Notes: a model not told the origin generated them from the letters alone. A stretch of DNA of 64,000 nucleotides from Rhizobium sp. TH2 (GCF_024707525.1 NZ_CP062231.1:1922001-1986000), one strand, 5' to 3'; shown: positions 41,730 through 51,514, counted from the first letter of the stretch. A program made the numbers and translations.

Positions 41730-43013
41730 ATGCTTGATATCAAATGGATTCGTGACAATCCGGCCGCCCTCGATGCGGCGCTCGCCCGCCGTGGCGCCGA
41801 GCCGCTTGCCGGCACGCTCATCTCGCTCGACGAGCGCCGTCGCGCCATCGTCCAGAAGGCGCAGGAAATGCAATCGCGCCGCAATGCCGCCTCCAAGGAG
41901 ATCGGCATTGCAATGGGCCAGAAGAATTCCGAACTCGCCGAAAGGCTGAAGGCCGAGGTTGCCGAGATCAAGACCTCGCTGCCGGCTGCCGAGGACGAGG
42001 AGCGCAAGCTCTCGGCCGAGCTCACCGACACCCTGTCGCGCATCCCCAACATTCCGGCCGCCGACGTGCCCGATGGCAAGGATGAGCACGGCAATGTCGA
42101 GACGCGCCGCTCGGGCGAAAAACCGATGTGGAACCACAAGCCGCTTGAACATTACGAGATCGGCGAGGCGCTCGGCTGGATGGACTTCGAGGGTGCGGCC
42201 AGGATCGCCGGTTCGCGCTTCACGATCCTCAAGGGCCAATTGGCACGCCTCGAGCGCGCGCTCGGCCAGTTCATGCTGGATACGCATACCCAGGAGCATG
42301 GTTATCTCGAAGTCCAGCCGCCGCTGCTGGTCAAGGACGATGCCGTATTCGGGACGGCCCAACTGCCGAAATTCGCCGAGGACCTGTTCAGGACCACCGA
42401 TGGCCGCTGGATGATCCCGACCGCCGAAGTGCCGCTGACCAACCTCGTGCGCGAGGAAATCCTCGAACACGATGTGCTGCCGCTGAGGTTCACGGCCCTG
42501 ACGCCCTGCTTCCGCTCGGAAGCGGGTTCTGCCGGCCGTGACACGCGCGGCATGCTGCGGCAGCATCAGTTCAACAAGGTCGAACTCGTCTCGATCACCG
42601 ATGCCGAGAGCTCGAAGGCCGAGCACGAGCGGATGACCGAATGCGCCGAGAACGTGCTCAAGAAGCTCGGCCTGCATTTCCGCACCATGACGCTCTGCAC
42701 CGGCGACATGGGCTTCGGCTCGCAGAAGACCTATGACATAGAGGTCTGGCTGCCGGGGCAGGACACCTACCGCGAAATCTCGTCATGCTCGGTCTGCGGC
42801 GACTTCCAGGGCCGCCGCATGAATGCGCGCTATCGTGATCCGGGCGACCGATCGATCAAGTTTGTCCATACCCTCAACGGTTCCGGCGTCGCTGTCGGCC
42901 GCGCGCTGATCGCCGTTGTGGAAAACTATCTCAACGAGGACGGCTCGGTCACAATTCCGGATGTGCTTCTGCCATATATGGGTGGCCTGAAGAAAATCGA
43001 GAAGGCGAACTGA
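41730..43013 (+). CDS. serS: Seryl-tRNA synthetase
   Basis: This 427-residue class II synthetase starts [18 protein letters not shown], and an N-terminal coiled-coil arm (residues about 30-105) binds the long variable arm of tRNA-Ser. Motif 2 reads [20 protein letters not shown] and motif 3 lies in the [17 protein letters not shown] segment. It charges serine to tRNA-Ser and tRNA-Sec. ATG 41730 fits the family start; an in-frame ATG 26 codons upstream is rejected. It is followed 3 bp later by surE. Confidence 0.97.
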   Translation: MLDIKWIRDNPAALDAALARRGAEPLAGTLISLDERRRAIVQKAQEMQSRRNAASKEIGIAMGQKNSELAERLKAEVAEIKTSLPAAEDEERKLSAELTDTLSRIPNIPAADVPDGKDEHGNVETRRSGEKPMWNHKPLEHYEIGEALGWMDFEGAARIAGSRFTILKGQLARLERALGQFMLDTHTQEHGYLEVQPPLLVKDDAVFGTAQLPKFAEDLFRTTDGRWMIPTAEVPLTNLVREEILEHDVLPLRFTALTPCFRSEAGSAGRDTRGMLRQHQFNKVELVSITDAESSKAEHERMTECAENVLKKLGLHFRTMTLCTGDMGFGSQKTYDIEVWLPGQDTYREISSCSVCGDFQGRRMNARYRDPGDRSIKFVHTLNGSGVAVGRALIAVVENYLNEDGSVTIPDVLLPYMGGLKKIEKAN

Positions 43014-43016
43014 CCT

Positions 43017-43781
43017 TTGCGCATCCTGCTGACCAATGACGATGGCATCCACGCCGAGGGGCTCGCGGTCCTCGAACGGATCGCGCGCACGCTTTCCGAC
43101 GATGTCTGGATCGTGGCGCCGGAGACCGACCAGAGCGGGCTTGCCCACTCGCTGACGCTTTCCGAGCCGCTCAGGCTGCGGCAGGTCTCCGAGAAACATT
43201 TCGCGCTGCGCGGCACGCCGACCGATTGCGTCATCATGGGCGTCAGGGAAGTTCTGGGCGGCAAGAAGCCCGATCTCGTGCTCTCCGGCGTCAACAACGG
43301 CGCCAACATGGCCGACGACGTCACCTATTCCGGCACGATCGCCGGTGCGATCGAAGGCACGCTGCAGGGCATCAAGTCCTTCGCGATCTCGCAGGCCGCG
43401 AACTATGTCGATGGCGAGAGGCTGATCCCTTGGGAGATTGTCGAGACTTTCGCGCCCGCTCTGCTCAAGAAGCTGATCAACGTCGAGATGCCCGACTGGA
43501 GCTTCATGAATCTCAACTTCCCGAACTGCAAGCCCGAGGACATCAAGGGCATAGCCGTGACCGCACAGGGCAAGCTTGATTTCGGCATCAATGTCGAAAA
43601 ACGCTCGGATGGTCGCGGTCTGCCCTATTATTGGCTCAAGTTCGATTCGCGTAAGGGCGATTTCCGCGATGGAACCGACATCCATGCGCTGAAGGAGAAC
43701 AAGATTTCCGTCACGCCGTTGAAGCTCGATCTGACGGACTATGATTTGCTCGACCGGATCCAGAAGGCGGTCGTCGCGTAG
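43017..43781 (+). CDS. surE: 5'/3'-nucleotidase SurE
   Basis: The 254-residue SurE phosphatase starts at TTG 43017, just after the serS stop, with GAAGG inside serS as ribosome site. The metal-binding pair is in [15 protein letters not shown]; a further Asn lies in [20 protein letters not shown]. It removes phosphate from nucleoside monophosphates during stress and survival. The order serS-surE-pcm-LysM/M23 here parallels the surE-pcm-nlpD order of gammaproteobacteria. Confidence 0.96.
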   Translation: MRILLTNDDGIHAEGLAVLERIARTLSDDVWIVAPETDQSGLAHSLTLSEPLRLRQVSEKHFALRGTPTDCVIMGVREVLGGKKPDLVLSGVNNGANMADDVTYSGTIAGAIEGTLQGIKSFAISQAANYVDGERLIPWEIVETFAPALLKKLINVEMPDWSFMNLNFPNCKPEDIKGIAVTAQGKLDFGINVEKRSDGRGLPYYWLKFDSRKGDFRDGTDIHALKENKISVTPLKLDLTDYDLLDRIQKAVVA

Positions 43782-43795
43782 CAGGAAGGCTCGGC

Positions 43796-44446
43796 ATGTC
43801 TCAGGCAAGTGGCAAGGAAGGTTTCGCGGCGCTCTGCCTGCGCCTGCGTGCCAAGGGGATTACCGCAACCGATCTGCTCAATGCCATCGAGCAGACGCCG
43901 CGTCACCTGTTCACGCCACCCGAGCACGCCGCCTTCGCCTGGTCGTCGCGGACGATCCCGATCGAATGCGGCTCCTTCATGGAAGGAGTCGATCTCGCCG
44001 CCCAACTTATCGACTCCCTCAAGCTCAAGCCGAGCCACCGCGTGCTCGAAATCGGCACCGGCAGCGGCTTTACCGCAGCGGTGATGGGCCGAATGTCCGA
44101 ACGCGTGCTGACCATCGATCGTTACCGCACGTTGGTCACGTCGGCGCAGGAGCGCATGGACAAGCTCGCGCTGAGGAACATCATCGTCCGCCAGGCCGAT
44201 GGCGCGTCGGGCCTGCAGGGCGAGGGGACCTTCGACCGGATCGTCGTCACCGCCGCCTTTTCGACCCTGCCGCGCATCTATGCCGAGCAACTGGTATCGG
44301 GCGGCATGATGGTCGCACCTGTCCTGCAGGAGAACGGCAGTTGCCGCATGATCGCGCTGACCAAGACCGGCAGCCGCTTCGAGCGGGTGGAGCTTTTTGA
44401 GGCACCGTACCAGCCCATCGTCCATCAGATGGCTCTGGCGCTTTGA
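43796..44446 (+). CDS. pcm: Protein-L-isoaspartate O-methyltransferase
   Basis: This 216-residue Rossmann-fold methyltransferase has AIEQTPRHLFTPPEHAAFAW at the N-terminus, motif I RVLEIGTGSGFTAAVM binding S-adenosylmethionine, and motif II FDRIVVTAAFSTLP. It methylates abnormal isoaspartyl residues as the first step of protein repair. It follows surE by 14 bp in an operon. The family variant begins shorter than the E. coli protein but has all motifs. Confidence 0.93.
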   Translation: MSQASGKEGFAALCLRLRAKGITATDLLNAIEQTPRHLFTPPEHAAFAWSSRTIPIECGSFMEGVDLAAQLIDSLKLKPSHRVLEIGTGSGFTAAVMGRMSERVLTIDRYRTLVTSAQERMDKLALRNIIVRQADGASGLQGEGTFDRIVVTAAFSTLPRIYAEQLVSGGMMVAPVLQENGSCRMIALTKTGSRFERVELFEAPYQPIVHQMALAL

Positions 44447-44582
44447 CGCCCGGCCAAAGGTAAATTCCCGTTAAGGTTATCATTTTTCAGATTTTTTTTG
44501 AGTGCGCCCCCGCCTGTTAACCCGCCAGTAAGACTAACGCGCTTTAATCATTACAAGTAAATGCGTAGCGTGGGTTCAAGTC

Positions 44583-46046
44583 ATGCGTGCCTTAAAAATG
44601 ATGAATGCAAATGCCTCTCCTCTTCGCCTGACGGCGGCCCTGCTTCTCGCGGGCATAGCGTCGGGTTGTTCTTCGGATGTGACCCGCTTCGACGGGCTCT
44701 TCTCATCCAAGACCGACAACCTCACGACCAACTCGGTGCCGCACAAGGTCAATGCCGTCAATGGCAAGCTGCCGACGCCGGGCCAGGATGTGGCCTCCGT
44801 CAACGCGACGGATGCCGATGTGACGGGCGACCAAGCGCTGAACCAGCCATATCCCAATCAGGACGTCTCCTACGATCCGATCAGCACATCGACGATCGAA
44901 ACGAGGACCACCGTCCAGCGCACCGAACTCAAGACGCCCGGCGTCAAGGTTCAACAGAACGTAGCGATCAACCAGCCGTTCCCGGCCAAGGTGAAGGTCG
45001 ATGCAGATCCGATCAAGACCGGCACGGTCAAGTCGGTCTGGAAGATCGCCGACTCCTCGCCGCGCATCCTGATCAAGAGCGGCGACACGCTTTCGGGCAT
45101 CTCGGCGCGCTACAAGGTCCCGCAGTCCGAGATCCTCAAGGCCAACAAGCTGGCATCCGGCGCCGACCTGAAATACGGCAAGTCGATCATCATCCCCGTC
45201 TCGGTGAAATCTTCGAAGAGCGTGCCGGCAGAACTCGCCGTCAACACCAAGAAGATACCGGTTCCCGCCAAGGCGAAGGACCAGGACAAGGCGATCCTGC
45301 CGAACACCGCCTCGCGCGACAAGCAGACCGGCGACAAACTGGCTGCGAAGAACAGCGAATCTGACGGAACCGGCTATGTCGTGGCCCAGGGCGACTCGCT
45401 CAACAAGATCGCCAAACAGCACAAAGTCTCGGTCGACGCGATCAAGGCCGCCAACGGCATGACCACCGCTTCGCTCAGGATCGGCCAGAAGATCGTCATT
45501 CCGGTTCCGGGCGCCGATCCGGTGAAGACCGCTTCGATCCCGGCCGGCAGCAAGGTCAAGGAAGTCTCGGACGCCAAGCCGAAGACCTACACGCCTCCGG
45601 TCGCTGACAGAAGCGTCGAGGAAGTGCAGAAGACCGCCGACAACGGCGAGGATGCACCCGACGAAACCGGCATCGGCAAGTTCCGCTGGCCGGTCCGCGG
45701 CGCGGTCATCGCCGGCTACGGCCAGAATGTCGAAGGCGTCCGCAACCCGGGCATTGACATCTCGGTTCCCGAGGGTACGCCGATCAAGGCAGCCGAGAAC
45801 GGCGTGGTCATCTATTCCGGCGCTGGTCTCAAGGACCTCGGCAACACGGTCCTGATCCGCCACGACAACGGCACGGTCACTGTCTACGGCAACGCCTCGG
45901 CCCTCAAGGTCAAGCGCGGCGACAAGGTCACTCGCGGCGAGGTGATCGCCGATTCAGGGATGACCGGTGGCGCCAAGCGGCCCAAGGTTCACTTCGAGGT
46001 TCGCCAGAACGCGGCGGCCGTCAATCCGATGACCTTCCTGCAGTAA
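44583..46046 (+). CDS. nlpD: NlpD-like lipoprotein with two LysM domains and a degenerate LytM (M23) domain
   Basis: The 487-residue protein begins with a lipoprotein signal (LLLAGIASGC, Cys near residue 29). LysM domain 1 (KSGDTLSGISARYKVPQSEI) lies at about 160-205 and LysM domain 2 (AQGDSLNKIAKQHKVSVDAI) at about 260-305. The C-terminal M23/LytM fold spans about 360-487. Zinc residues are incomplete: the usual HxGxD reads NPGID, the YAH region reads YGN, and HLHFE reads KVHFE. It therefore resembles amidase activators (NlpD/EnvC/DipM) rather than active endopeptidases. It probably binds peptidoglycan at the septum and activates an amidase; a terminator follows. Confidence 0.88.
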   Translation: MRALKMMNANASPLRLTAALLLAGIASGCSSDVTRFDGLFSSKTDNLTTNSVPHKVNAVNGKLPTPGQDVASVNATDADVTGDQALNQPYPNQDVSYDPISTSTIETRTTVQRTELKTPGVKVQQNVAINQPFPAKVKVDADPIKTGTVKSVWKIADSSPRILIKSGDTLSGISARYKVPQSEILKANKLASGADLKYGKSIIIPVSVKSSKSVPAELAVNTKKIPVPAKAKDQDKAILPNTASRDKQTGDKLAAKNSESDGTGYVVAQGDSLNKIAKQHKVSVDAIKAANGMTTASLRIGQKIVIPVPGADPVKTASIPAGSKVKEVSDAKPKTYTPPVADRSVEEVQKTADNGEDAPDETGIGKFRWPVRGAVIAGYGQNVEGVRNPGIDISVPEGTPIKAAENGVVIYSGAGLKDLGNTVLIRHDNGTVTVYGNASALKVKRGDKVTRGEVIADSGMTGGAKRPKVHFEVRQNAAAVNPMTFLQ

Positions 46047-46085
46047 TTTCTTTCCTTCAGGTGTATTGCGTATGGAAAGACGTGG

Positions 46086-46111
46086 AAAAGCCCGGGGAAA
46101 CCCGGGCTTTT
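46086..46111 (+). terminator. Intrinsic terminator after the NlpD-like gene
   Basis: A perfect 11-bp stem AAAAGCCCGGG (46086-46096) / CCCGGGCTTTT (46101-46111) closed by a GAAA tetraloop. Because of the A/T flanks it can act in both directions, also serving the convergent ATPase gene that ends at 46158. Confidence 0.92.
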
Positions 46112-46157
46112 CTGCGAATAGTCAGTAGTCAGCAGGAATAGATATTCGCGTCTCAGT

Positions 46158-47078
46158 TCATTCCAGCACTTGACTGCTCTGTTGCGGGTCGCCGCCGCTA
46201 CGGACTACTGACTGTCCCAACCTCTTCCCCAGCCGCCCCGCCATATCTTGTATGAACTGCCAGGCGACGCGGCCCGATCGCGAGCCGCGGGTCGTCGCCC
46301 ATTCCAACGCCGCGTGGTGCATCTCGTCCTTCGCCACGTCGAGGCCGAAATAGTCGGCATAGCCGTCGATCATCGCGAGATAGTCGTCCTGCGAACATTT
46401 GTGGAAACCGAGCCACAGGCCGAAACGGTCGGACAGCGACACCTTTTCCTCGACGGCCTCGGATGGATTGATCGCCGTCGATTGCTCGTTCTCGATCATG
46501 TTGCGCGGGAGCAGGTGCCGGCGGTTGGAGGTCGCATAGAAGACGACATTCTCCGGCCGGCCCTCGACGCCGCCGTCCAGCGCCGCCTTCAATGACTTGT
46601 AGGATGTGTCGTCATTGTCGAAGGACAGGTCGTCGCAGAACAGGATCGCCTGGTGGTCGGCCTTCTTCAAGAGTTCCATGAGGTCGGGGAGGGTGGAGAT
46701 ATCCTCGCGATGGACTTCCACCAGTTTCATCGGCTTTGCGCGACCCTGATTGATGGCAGCGTGGATCGCCTTGACCAGCGAGGATTTCCCCATGCCCCGC
46801 GCCCCCCAGAGCAGAACGTTGTTGGCCGGCAGGCCGTTCGCAAAACGGGTCGTGTTTTCGCTGAGGATCTGTTTGACATGATCGACGCCGCGAATGAGCG
46901 ACAGGTCAACGCGGTTGACCTTGGGAACGGGCACGAGCGCTGTCTGGGCCGGGTTCCAGACGAAACAATCGGCGGCGTCCCACATCGGCGGGCTTGCCAC
47001 CGGTCCGGCGCTTCGTTCGGCGGCATCGGCCAGCCGTTTCAGTTCGGCAAGAATCGATTTGAGGACATCGTCGTTCAT
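46158..47078 (-). CDS. AAA-type ATPase, DUF815 family
   Basis: This 306-residue ATPase starts at ATG 47078 with GGAGAG upstream; a longer in-frame start at 47198 is unlikely. It has Walker A WGARGMGKSSL near residue 88, Walker B AILFCDDLSFD near 145, and the DUF815 stretches DCFVWNP, ATSNRRHLLPRNMIE and LSDRFGLWLGFHKCSQDDYL. The function of the family is unknown. It is convergent with the NlpD-like gene. The last dozen residues lie in a stretch with a 10-bp inverted match to the intergenic region and may vary between strains. Confidence 0.9.
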   Translation of the reverse strand: MNDDVLKSILAELKRLADAAERSAGPVASPPMWDAADCFVWNPAQTALVPVPKVNRVDLSLIRGVDHVKQILSENTTRFANGLPANNVLLWGARGMGKSSLVKAIHAAINQGRAKPMKLVEVHREDISTLPDLMELLKKADHQAILFCDDLSFDNDDTSYKSLKAALDGGVEGRPENVVFYATSNRRHLLPRNMIENEQSTAINPSEAVEEKVSLSDRFGLWLGFHKCSQDDYLAMIDGYADYFGLDVAKDEMHHAALEWATTRGSRSGRVAWQFIQDMAGRLGKRLGQSVVRSGGDPQQSSQVLE

Positions 47079-47279
47079 GTCGGGCTCTCCGCATGTATGG
47101 TCTCCTCGACGCGCTAACATGGACGCTCTGGCACGGAAAGGCCGGAGCGGTGGCAAATCGAGGGTTTTGCCTGCCAAACTATCAATGCGCTGTTGCATTG
47201 GAGGGGCATATTCCTATATTCCCGCCACCAGCCTGCGGCCTGATCCAAGCGCCGCACCTCTTATCATGTCCGGGAGTAA

Positions 47280-47639
47280 ATGATGATCTTCACCGACGCC
47301 TTCGCCCAAACGGCCCCCGCAGCCTCGTCGCCGCTCGGAGGAGGTCTCGATATCGTCCTTCTCTTCGTTCCCATGCTCGTGGTGTTTTATTTTCTGATCT
47401 TCCGGCCGCAGCGCCAGCAGGTGAAGAAGCGCAATGAAATCCTGAAGAACATCCGTCGCGGCGACCAGATCGTGCTCGGCGGCGGCATTGTCGGCAAGGT
47501 GACCAAGGTTATCGACGACAATGAACTCGAGACCGAGATCGCCGACGGCGTCCGTGTCCGTGTCGTGCGCGCCAATATTTCCGAAGTGCGCGTGAAGAGC
47601 GAGCCGGTGAAGGAACCGCAGGCCGCCAACAAGCCCTGA
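47280..47639 (+). CDS. yajC: Preprotein translocase subunit YajC
   Basis: The 119-residue small membrane protein has one N-terminal helix (DIVLLFVPMLVVFYFLIFRP) with the family RPQRQQVKKRNEILKNIRRG following, and a beta-rich soluble domain (GGGIVGKVTKVIDDNELETE). YajC joins SecDF in the holo-translocon. GGGAG precedes the tandem ATG-ATG start. It is followed by a terminator and then secDF, with which it is normally clustered. Confidence 0.95.
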   Translation: MMIFTDAFAQTAPAASSPLGGGLDIVLLFVPMLVVFYFLIFRPQRQQVKKRNEILKNIRRGDQIVLGGGIVGKVTKVIDDNELETEIADGVRVRVVRANISEVRVKSEPVKEPQAANKP

Positions 47640-47648
47640 TAGAGCGAC

Positions 47649-47670
47649 AAGCGGGCGAAAGCCCGCTTTT
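47649..47670 (+). terminator. Hairpin terminator between yajC and secDF
   Basis: Stem AAGCGGGC (47649-47656) / GCCCGCTT (47661-47668) with a GAAA tetraloop and TT beyond. The short T-run suggests partial termination, letting some transcription continue into secDF. Confidence 0.75.
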
Positions 47671-47703
47671 CCGCGTATTGTATGAACTGCATCGAGAGCC
47701 CTT

Positions 47704-50262
47704 ATGTTTTATTTTTCCCGCTGGAAATCGGTCCTGATCTGGCTCAGCGTCATCCTGAGTGTCTGGTTGGCGACGCCCAACTTCCTGTCGCAGGCGGCTC
47801 TCGATTATGTCCCGTCATGGGTGCCCAAGCAGTCGATGACCCTCGGTCTCGACCTTCAGGGAGGCTCCCACATCATGCTCAAGCTCGAGCGCGGGGATAT
47901 CATTACCGAACGCCGCGAGACACTGCTCGATGAAATCCGCAGCAATCTGCGTCGCGCCGGCATCGGCTATACCGGCCTCGCCGGCAACGGCCAGAGGATC
48001 ACCTTCAAGCTGCGTGACGCGAGCCAGATCGACGCGACGAAGACCGCGCTCAAGGATATCACCGCCACCGTCAGCGGCGGGCTGACCGGCACTTCGATCA
48101 CCGAAGTGACCGAGAGCAATACATCCGAAGGCGCCTTCGAATATGACCTGACCGACGGCGGTATCGATTATCGCGTCAGCTCGGCGGTGGCCCAGTCGAT
48201 CGAAGTCGTCCGCCGCCGCGTCGATGAACTCGGCACGACCGAACCGCTGATCCAGCGCCAGGGCGCCGACCGGATCATCGTCCAGGTTCCGGGTCTCCAG
48301 GACCCGCAGCGCCTCAAGGCGATCCTCAACCAGACCGCCAAACTGACCTTCCACCTCGTCGATACCTCGATGTCGGCGCAGGATGCCCTCAATACCAGGC
48401 CGCCGGCGACATCAGAGGTCGTCTACACCAACGACGACCCGCCCATCCCGATGCTGCTCGTCAAGCGCGCCATCCTGTCGGGCGAGAACCTCGTCGATGC
48501 GCAGCCGGGCTTCGACTCGCAGTCCGGCAACGAACCGATCGTATCGTTCCGCTTTGATTCTTATGGCTCGCAGACCTTCGGGCGCGTCACACAGGAGCAT
48601 GTCGGCGAGCCCTTCGCGATCGTGCTCGATAACAAGATCATCACCGCGCCGAACATCCGCGAACCGATTCTCGGTGGTTCGGGCCAGATCTCGGGCAGCT
48701 TCACCGTCCAGTCGGCCAATGACCTTGCCGTCCTGCTGCGCGCCGGCGCTCTTCCAGCGACCCTGACAGTCATCGAGGAGCGCACGGTCGGACCTGGCCT
48801 CGGTGCAGACTCCATCCGTGCCGGCGTCACCGCGGCGATCATTTCCTTTGTCGCCGTCTGCGCCTTCATGACTTTCTTCTACGGCACGCTCGGCGTCATC
48901 GCCAACATCTCGATGATCATCAACATCGTGATGATCATCGCCATCCTCTCCGCATTGGGCGCGACGCTCACGTTACCCGGCATTGCCGGTATCGTGTTGA
49001 CCATCGGGCAAGCCGTCGACTCCAACGTGCTGTTCTACGAACGCTTCCGCGAAGAAGTGAAACAGGGGCGGCCCCTTGTGTCGGCAATGGAGTCGGGGTT
49101 CGAGAAGGCGTTCGGCACCATCATCGACGCCAACCTGACGACGCTGATCGCCGCTATTATCCTGTTTTACATGGGTTCGGGTCCGGTGCGCGGTTTCGCG
49201 GTGACGCTTTCTATCGGTATTGTCACGACTGTCTTCACGGCCTACACGGTTTCGCGCCTGATGATCGCCATCTGGCTGCGTAGAACCCGTCCGAAGACGG
49301 TGCCGAAGGGTGTTCGCACGGCATTCTTCGATTTCGCGCGGATCGGCTTCATGCGCATCCGAAACTGGAGTTTCAGCATCACCGCTGTGTTGACGCTGGC
49401 ATCCATCATCGGCTTCGCGACGATGGGGTTGAACCTCGGTATCGACTTCACCGGCGGCTCGATGATCGAAATGAAGGCAAGGGAGGGTGCCGCGGACCCC
49501 GGAGACATCCGCAACAGGCTCGAAGAATTGGGCATCACAAGCGCGCAGGTCCAGGGGTTCGGTGACCCGAGCAACGTCATGGTCCGCGTGCAGAGCCAGG
49601 CCGAGGAAACGGCGGAGCAGAATGTCGTCGCCCGCATTCGCGGCGCCCTCGAAAAGGATTACGAGTTCCGCCGCGTCGAAGTGGTCGGCCCGTCGGTATC
49701 GGGCGAACTCGCCGTGACCGGCGCCATCGGTCTCGGTCTCTCGCTCCTCGCCATCATGGTCTATATCTGGTTCCGGTTCGAATGGCAGTTCGCCATCGGC
49801 GCCGTCACCGCCACGCTGCATGATGCGATTATGACAGTCGGGCTCTATGTCTATACGCGAATGGAATTCGACATCACGGCGATCGCGGCGCTGCTGACGA
49901 TCATCGGCTTCTCGCTCAACGATACGGTCGTCATCTACGACCGAATGCGTGAGAACTTGCGACGATATAAGTCCATGCCGCTCGAGGAATTGATCGATCT
50001 CTCGCTGAATTCGACGCTGTCGCGTACTATCCTCACGGCCGGCACGACGTTCATCGCGATCCTCGGCCTCGTGCTCTTCGGCGGCGACGTGATCCGGTCG
50101 TTCACGATTTCCATGCTGTTTGGCGTGTTCGTCGGCACCTATTCGTCGATCTATGTCGCGGCACCGATGCTGATCTACTTCAAGCTCCGGCCCGACGCGA
50201 TGTTCAAGGAAAAAGAGGAAGCCAACCAGAGCGGCGCGAAGTCGGCCAAGCCGGTCGTCTGA
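47704..50262 (+). CDS. secDF: Fused protein translocase subunits SecD-SecF
   Basis: This 852-residue fusion has SecD in front (WVPKQSMTLGLDLQGGSHI near residue 40, P1 head with VPGLQDPQRLKAIL, then helices with TLPGIAGIVLTIGQAVDSN). SecF begins near residue 550 (RIRNWSFSITAVLTL, LGIDFTGGSMIEMKA, FSLNDTVVIYDRMREN). It has about twelve membrane helices of RND type. It uses proton motive force to pull secreted proteins out of the SecYEG channel. A fused form is common in Hyphomicrobiales. Its stop overlaps the next ATG (TGATG), so a Mth938-domain protein is co-translated. Confidence 0.97.
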   Translation: MFYFSRWKSVLIWLSVILSVWLATPNFLSQAALDYVPSWVPKQSMTLGLDLQGGSHIMLKLERGDIITERRETLLDEIRSNLRRAGIGYTGLAGNGQRITFKLRDASQIDATKTALKDITATVSGGLTGTSITEVTESNTSEGAFEYDLTDGGIDYRVSSAVAQSIEVVRRRVDELGTTEPLIQRQGADRIIVQVPGLQDPQRLKAILNQTAKLTFHLVDTSMSAQDALNTRPPATSEVVYTNDDPPIPMLLVKRAILSGENLVDAQPGFDSQSGNEPIVSFRFDSYGSQTFGRVTQEHVGEPFAIVLDNKIITAPNIREPILGGSGQISGSFTVQSANDLAVLLRAGALPATLTVIEERTVGPGLGADSIRAGVTAAIISFVAVCAFMTFFYGTLGVIANISMIINIVMIIAILSALGATLTLPGIAGIVLTIGQAVDSNVLFYERFREEVKQGRPLVSAMESGFEKAFGTIIDANLTTLIAAIILFYMGSGPVRGFAVTLSIGIVTTVFTAYTVSRLMIAIWLRRTRPKTVPKGVRTAFFDFARIGFMRIRNWSFSITAVLTLASIIGFATMGLNLGIDFTGGSMIEMKAREGAADPGDIRNRLEELGITSAQVQGFGDPSNVMVRVQSQAEETAEQNVVARIRGALEKDYEFRRVEVVGPSVSGELAVTGAIGLGLSLLAIMVYIWFRFEWQFAIGAVTATLHDAIMTVGLYVYTRMEFDITAIAALLTIIGFSLNDTVVIYDRMRENLRRYKSMPLEELIDLSLNSTLSRTILTAGTTFIAILGLVLFGGDVIRSFTISMLFGVFVGTYSSIYVAAPMLIYFKLRPDAMFKEKEEANQSGAKSAKPVV

Positions 50263-50654
50263 TGGCAGCGGGCATCGTCATCCGCGAACAGCATTTCCCC
50301 GGACGTGCGCCGCTGGATGCCTATGGCAATGGCGGCTTCCGTTTCGCCGACATGAGCCATCGCGGATCGATCCTGTGCCTGCCGTCCGGCATCCATGGCT
50401 GGGCGGCGACGGAGGCCGATCCGTTGACGGTGGATCTGTTCGAGCGCGCGATTGCCGAAGCGGCCGATATCGAGGTGCTGCTGGTGGGTACGGGCACGAC
50501 CTTGCGGCCACTGCCGAGGGAATTGCGGGAGCGGCTGAAGGCCGCCGGCATTTCAGCCGACCCCATGTCGACGGGTGCGGCTGTGCGCACCTTCAACATC
50601 CTGCTTGCCGAAGAGCGTGCCGTCGCTGCGGCGCTGATCGCGGTGGACGGCTGA
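50262..50654 (+). CDS. Mth938-like (DUF498) protein, homologue of complex I assembly factor NDUFAF3
   Basis: The 130-residue single-domain protein starts DAYGNGGFRFADMSHRGSIL after a short lead. It contains the family motifs EVLLVGTGTTLRPLPRELRE and GISADPMSTGAAVRTFNIL. The mitochondrial homologue NDUFAF3 helps assemble respiratory complex I; the bacterial role is not established. It is translationally coupled to secDF and followed 2 bp later by a phytoene synthase-family gene. Confidence 0.88.
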   Translation: MAAGIVIREQHFPGRAPLDAYGNGGFRFADMSHRGSILCLPSGIHGWAATEADPLTVDLFERAIAEAADIEVLLVGTGTTLRPLPRELRERLKAAGISADPMSTGAAVRTFNILLAEERAVAAALIAVDG

Positions 50655-50656
50655 CA

Positions 50657-51514
50657 ATGGCATCGACCCGGGAGGAAGCCTATGCGGCCTGCCTCGCCAC
50701 GCTGAGATCCACCGACCTCGATCGCTATCTCGCCTGCCTGTTGGTGTCCGAGGACAAGCGGGGGCCGCTTGCCGCGCTCTACGCCTTCAGCGCCGAACTC
50801 GCCCGCATCCGCGACCTGATCCGCGAGCCGCTTCCCGGCGAAGTGAGGCTGCAATACTGGCGCGACCTGATCGAGGGCCAGCCGCATGGCGACAGCCAGT
50901 CCAATCCCATCGCGGCCGGCATCCTCCACGCGATCACGGATCATCGCCTGCCACGCTCGGCACTCGCCGCGATGACGGAAGCGCGGATATTCGATCTCTA
51001 TGACGACCCGATGCCTGATCGGAATGCGTTTGAAGGCTATGCCGGGGAGACCTCGGCGGCGCTCATTCAGCTCGGCGCGCTGATCCTCGACCCCGAAAAT
51101 GCGAGAGGAGTCTCCGAGCCGGCCGGCCATGCCGGGATCGCCCAGCTGGTGGCGGGCTGCCTGCTCCTACTGCCGATCCACATGCGCCGAGGGCAGGTCT
51201 TCATACCGGGCGATATCCTGTCGGCAGTCGGGCTGAATGCGGCGGGTTTCCTGAAGGGAGAGGACAGACAACGCATCGGCGCGGCCTTATCCGCGTTCAT
51301 AGGCTACGGCCGCGATCATCTCGCCAAGGCGAGGGCGCAGAAATCCTCGCTTGCCGGGGGCACGAAGCTGGCCTTCCTCACAGCTGCCTCGGCCGAACCG
51401 GTGTTCAACCGTGCTGAAAAAGCCGGCCTGACTGTATTGGAAAAATCCATCCAGCCGTCCCAGCTTTCCCGGCAATGGAGGCTCTGGCGGGCATCCGGAT
51501 CGCGGATGTTTTAA
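50657..51514 (+). CDS. Squalene/phytoene synthase-family protein, homologue of complex I assembly factor NDUFAF6
   Basis: This 285-residue trans-isoprenyl-synthase fold protein starts at ATG 50657, right after the preceding stop. It has DLDRYLACLLVSEDKRGPLA and ALYAFSAELARIRDLIREPL. The substrate-binding Asp-rich motifs of true phytoene synthases (DxxxD) are not evident at the usual places (IFDLYDDPMPD is the closest), which points to the non-enzymatic NDUFAF6-like branch. No carotenoid or hopanoid genes lie nearby. Its pairing with the NDUFAF3 homologue supports a role in membrane-complex assembly, inferred only. Confidence 0.82.
   Translation: MASTREEAYAACLATLRSTDLDRYLACLLVSEDKRGPLAALYAFSAELARIRDLIREPLPGEVRLQYWRDLIEGQPHGDSQSNPIAAGILHAITDHRLPRSALAAMTEARIFDLYDDPMPDRNAFEGYAGETSAALIQLGALILDPENARGVSEPAGHAGIAQLVAGCLLLLPIHMRRGQVFIPGDILSAVGLNAAGFLKGEDRQRIGAALSAFIGYGRDHLAKARAQKSSLAGGTKLAFLTAASAEPVFNRAEKAGLTVLEKSIQPSQLSRQWRLWRASGSRMF

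Noticed and set aside
46120..46213. 10-bp inverted repeat AGTCAGTAGT / ACTACTGACT
   Set aside because: Arms are 74 bp apart and one lies inside the DUF815 gene end; no mobile-element features around it.
50657..51514. Carotenoid or hopanoid biosynthesis gene
   Set aside because: No desaturase, cyclase or second synthase nearby, and the Asp-rich catalytic motifs are not clear; the NDUFAF6-like reading fits better.
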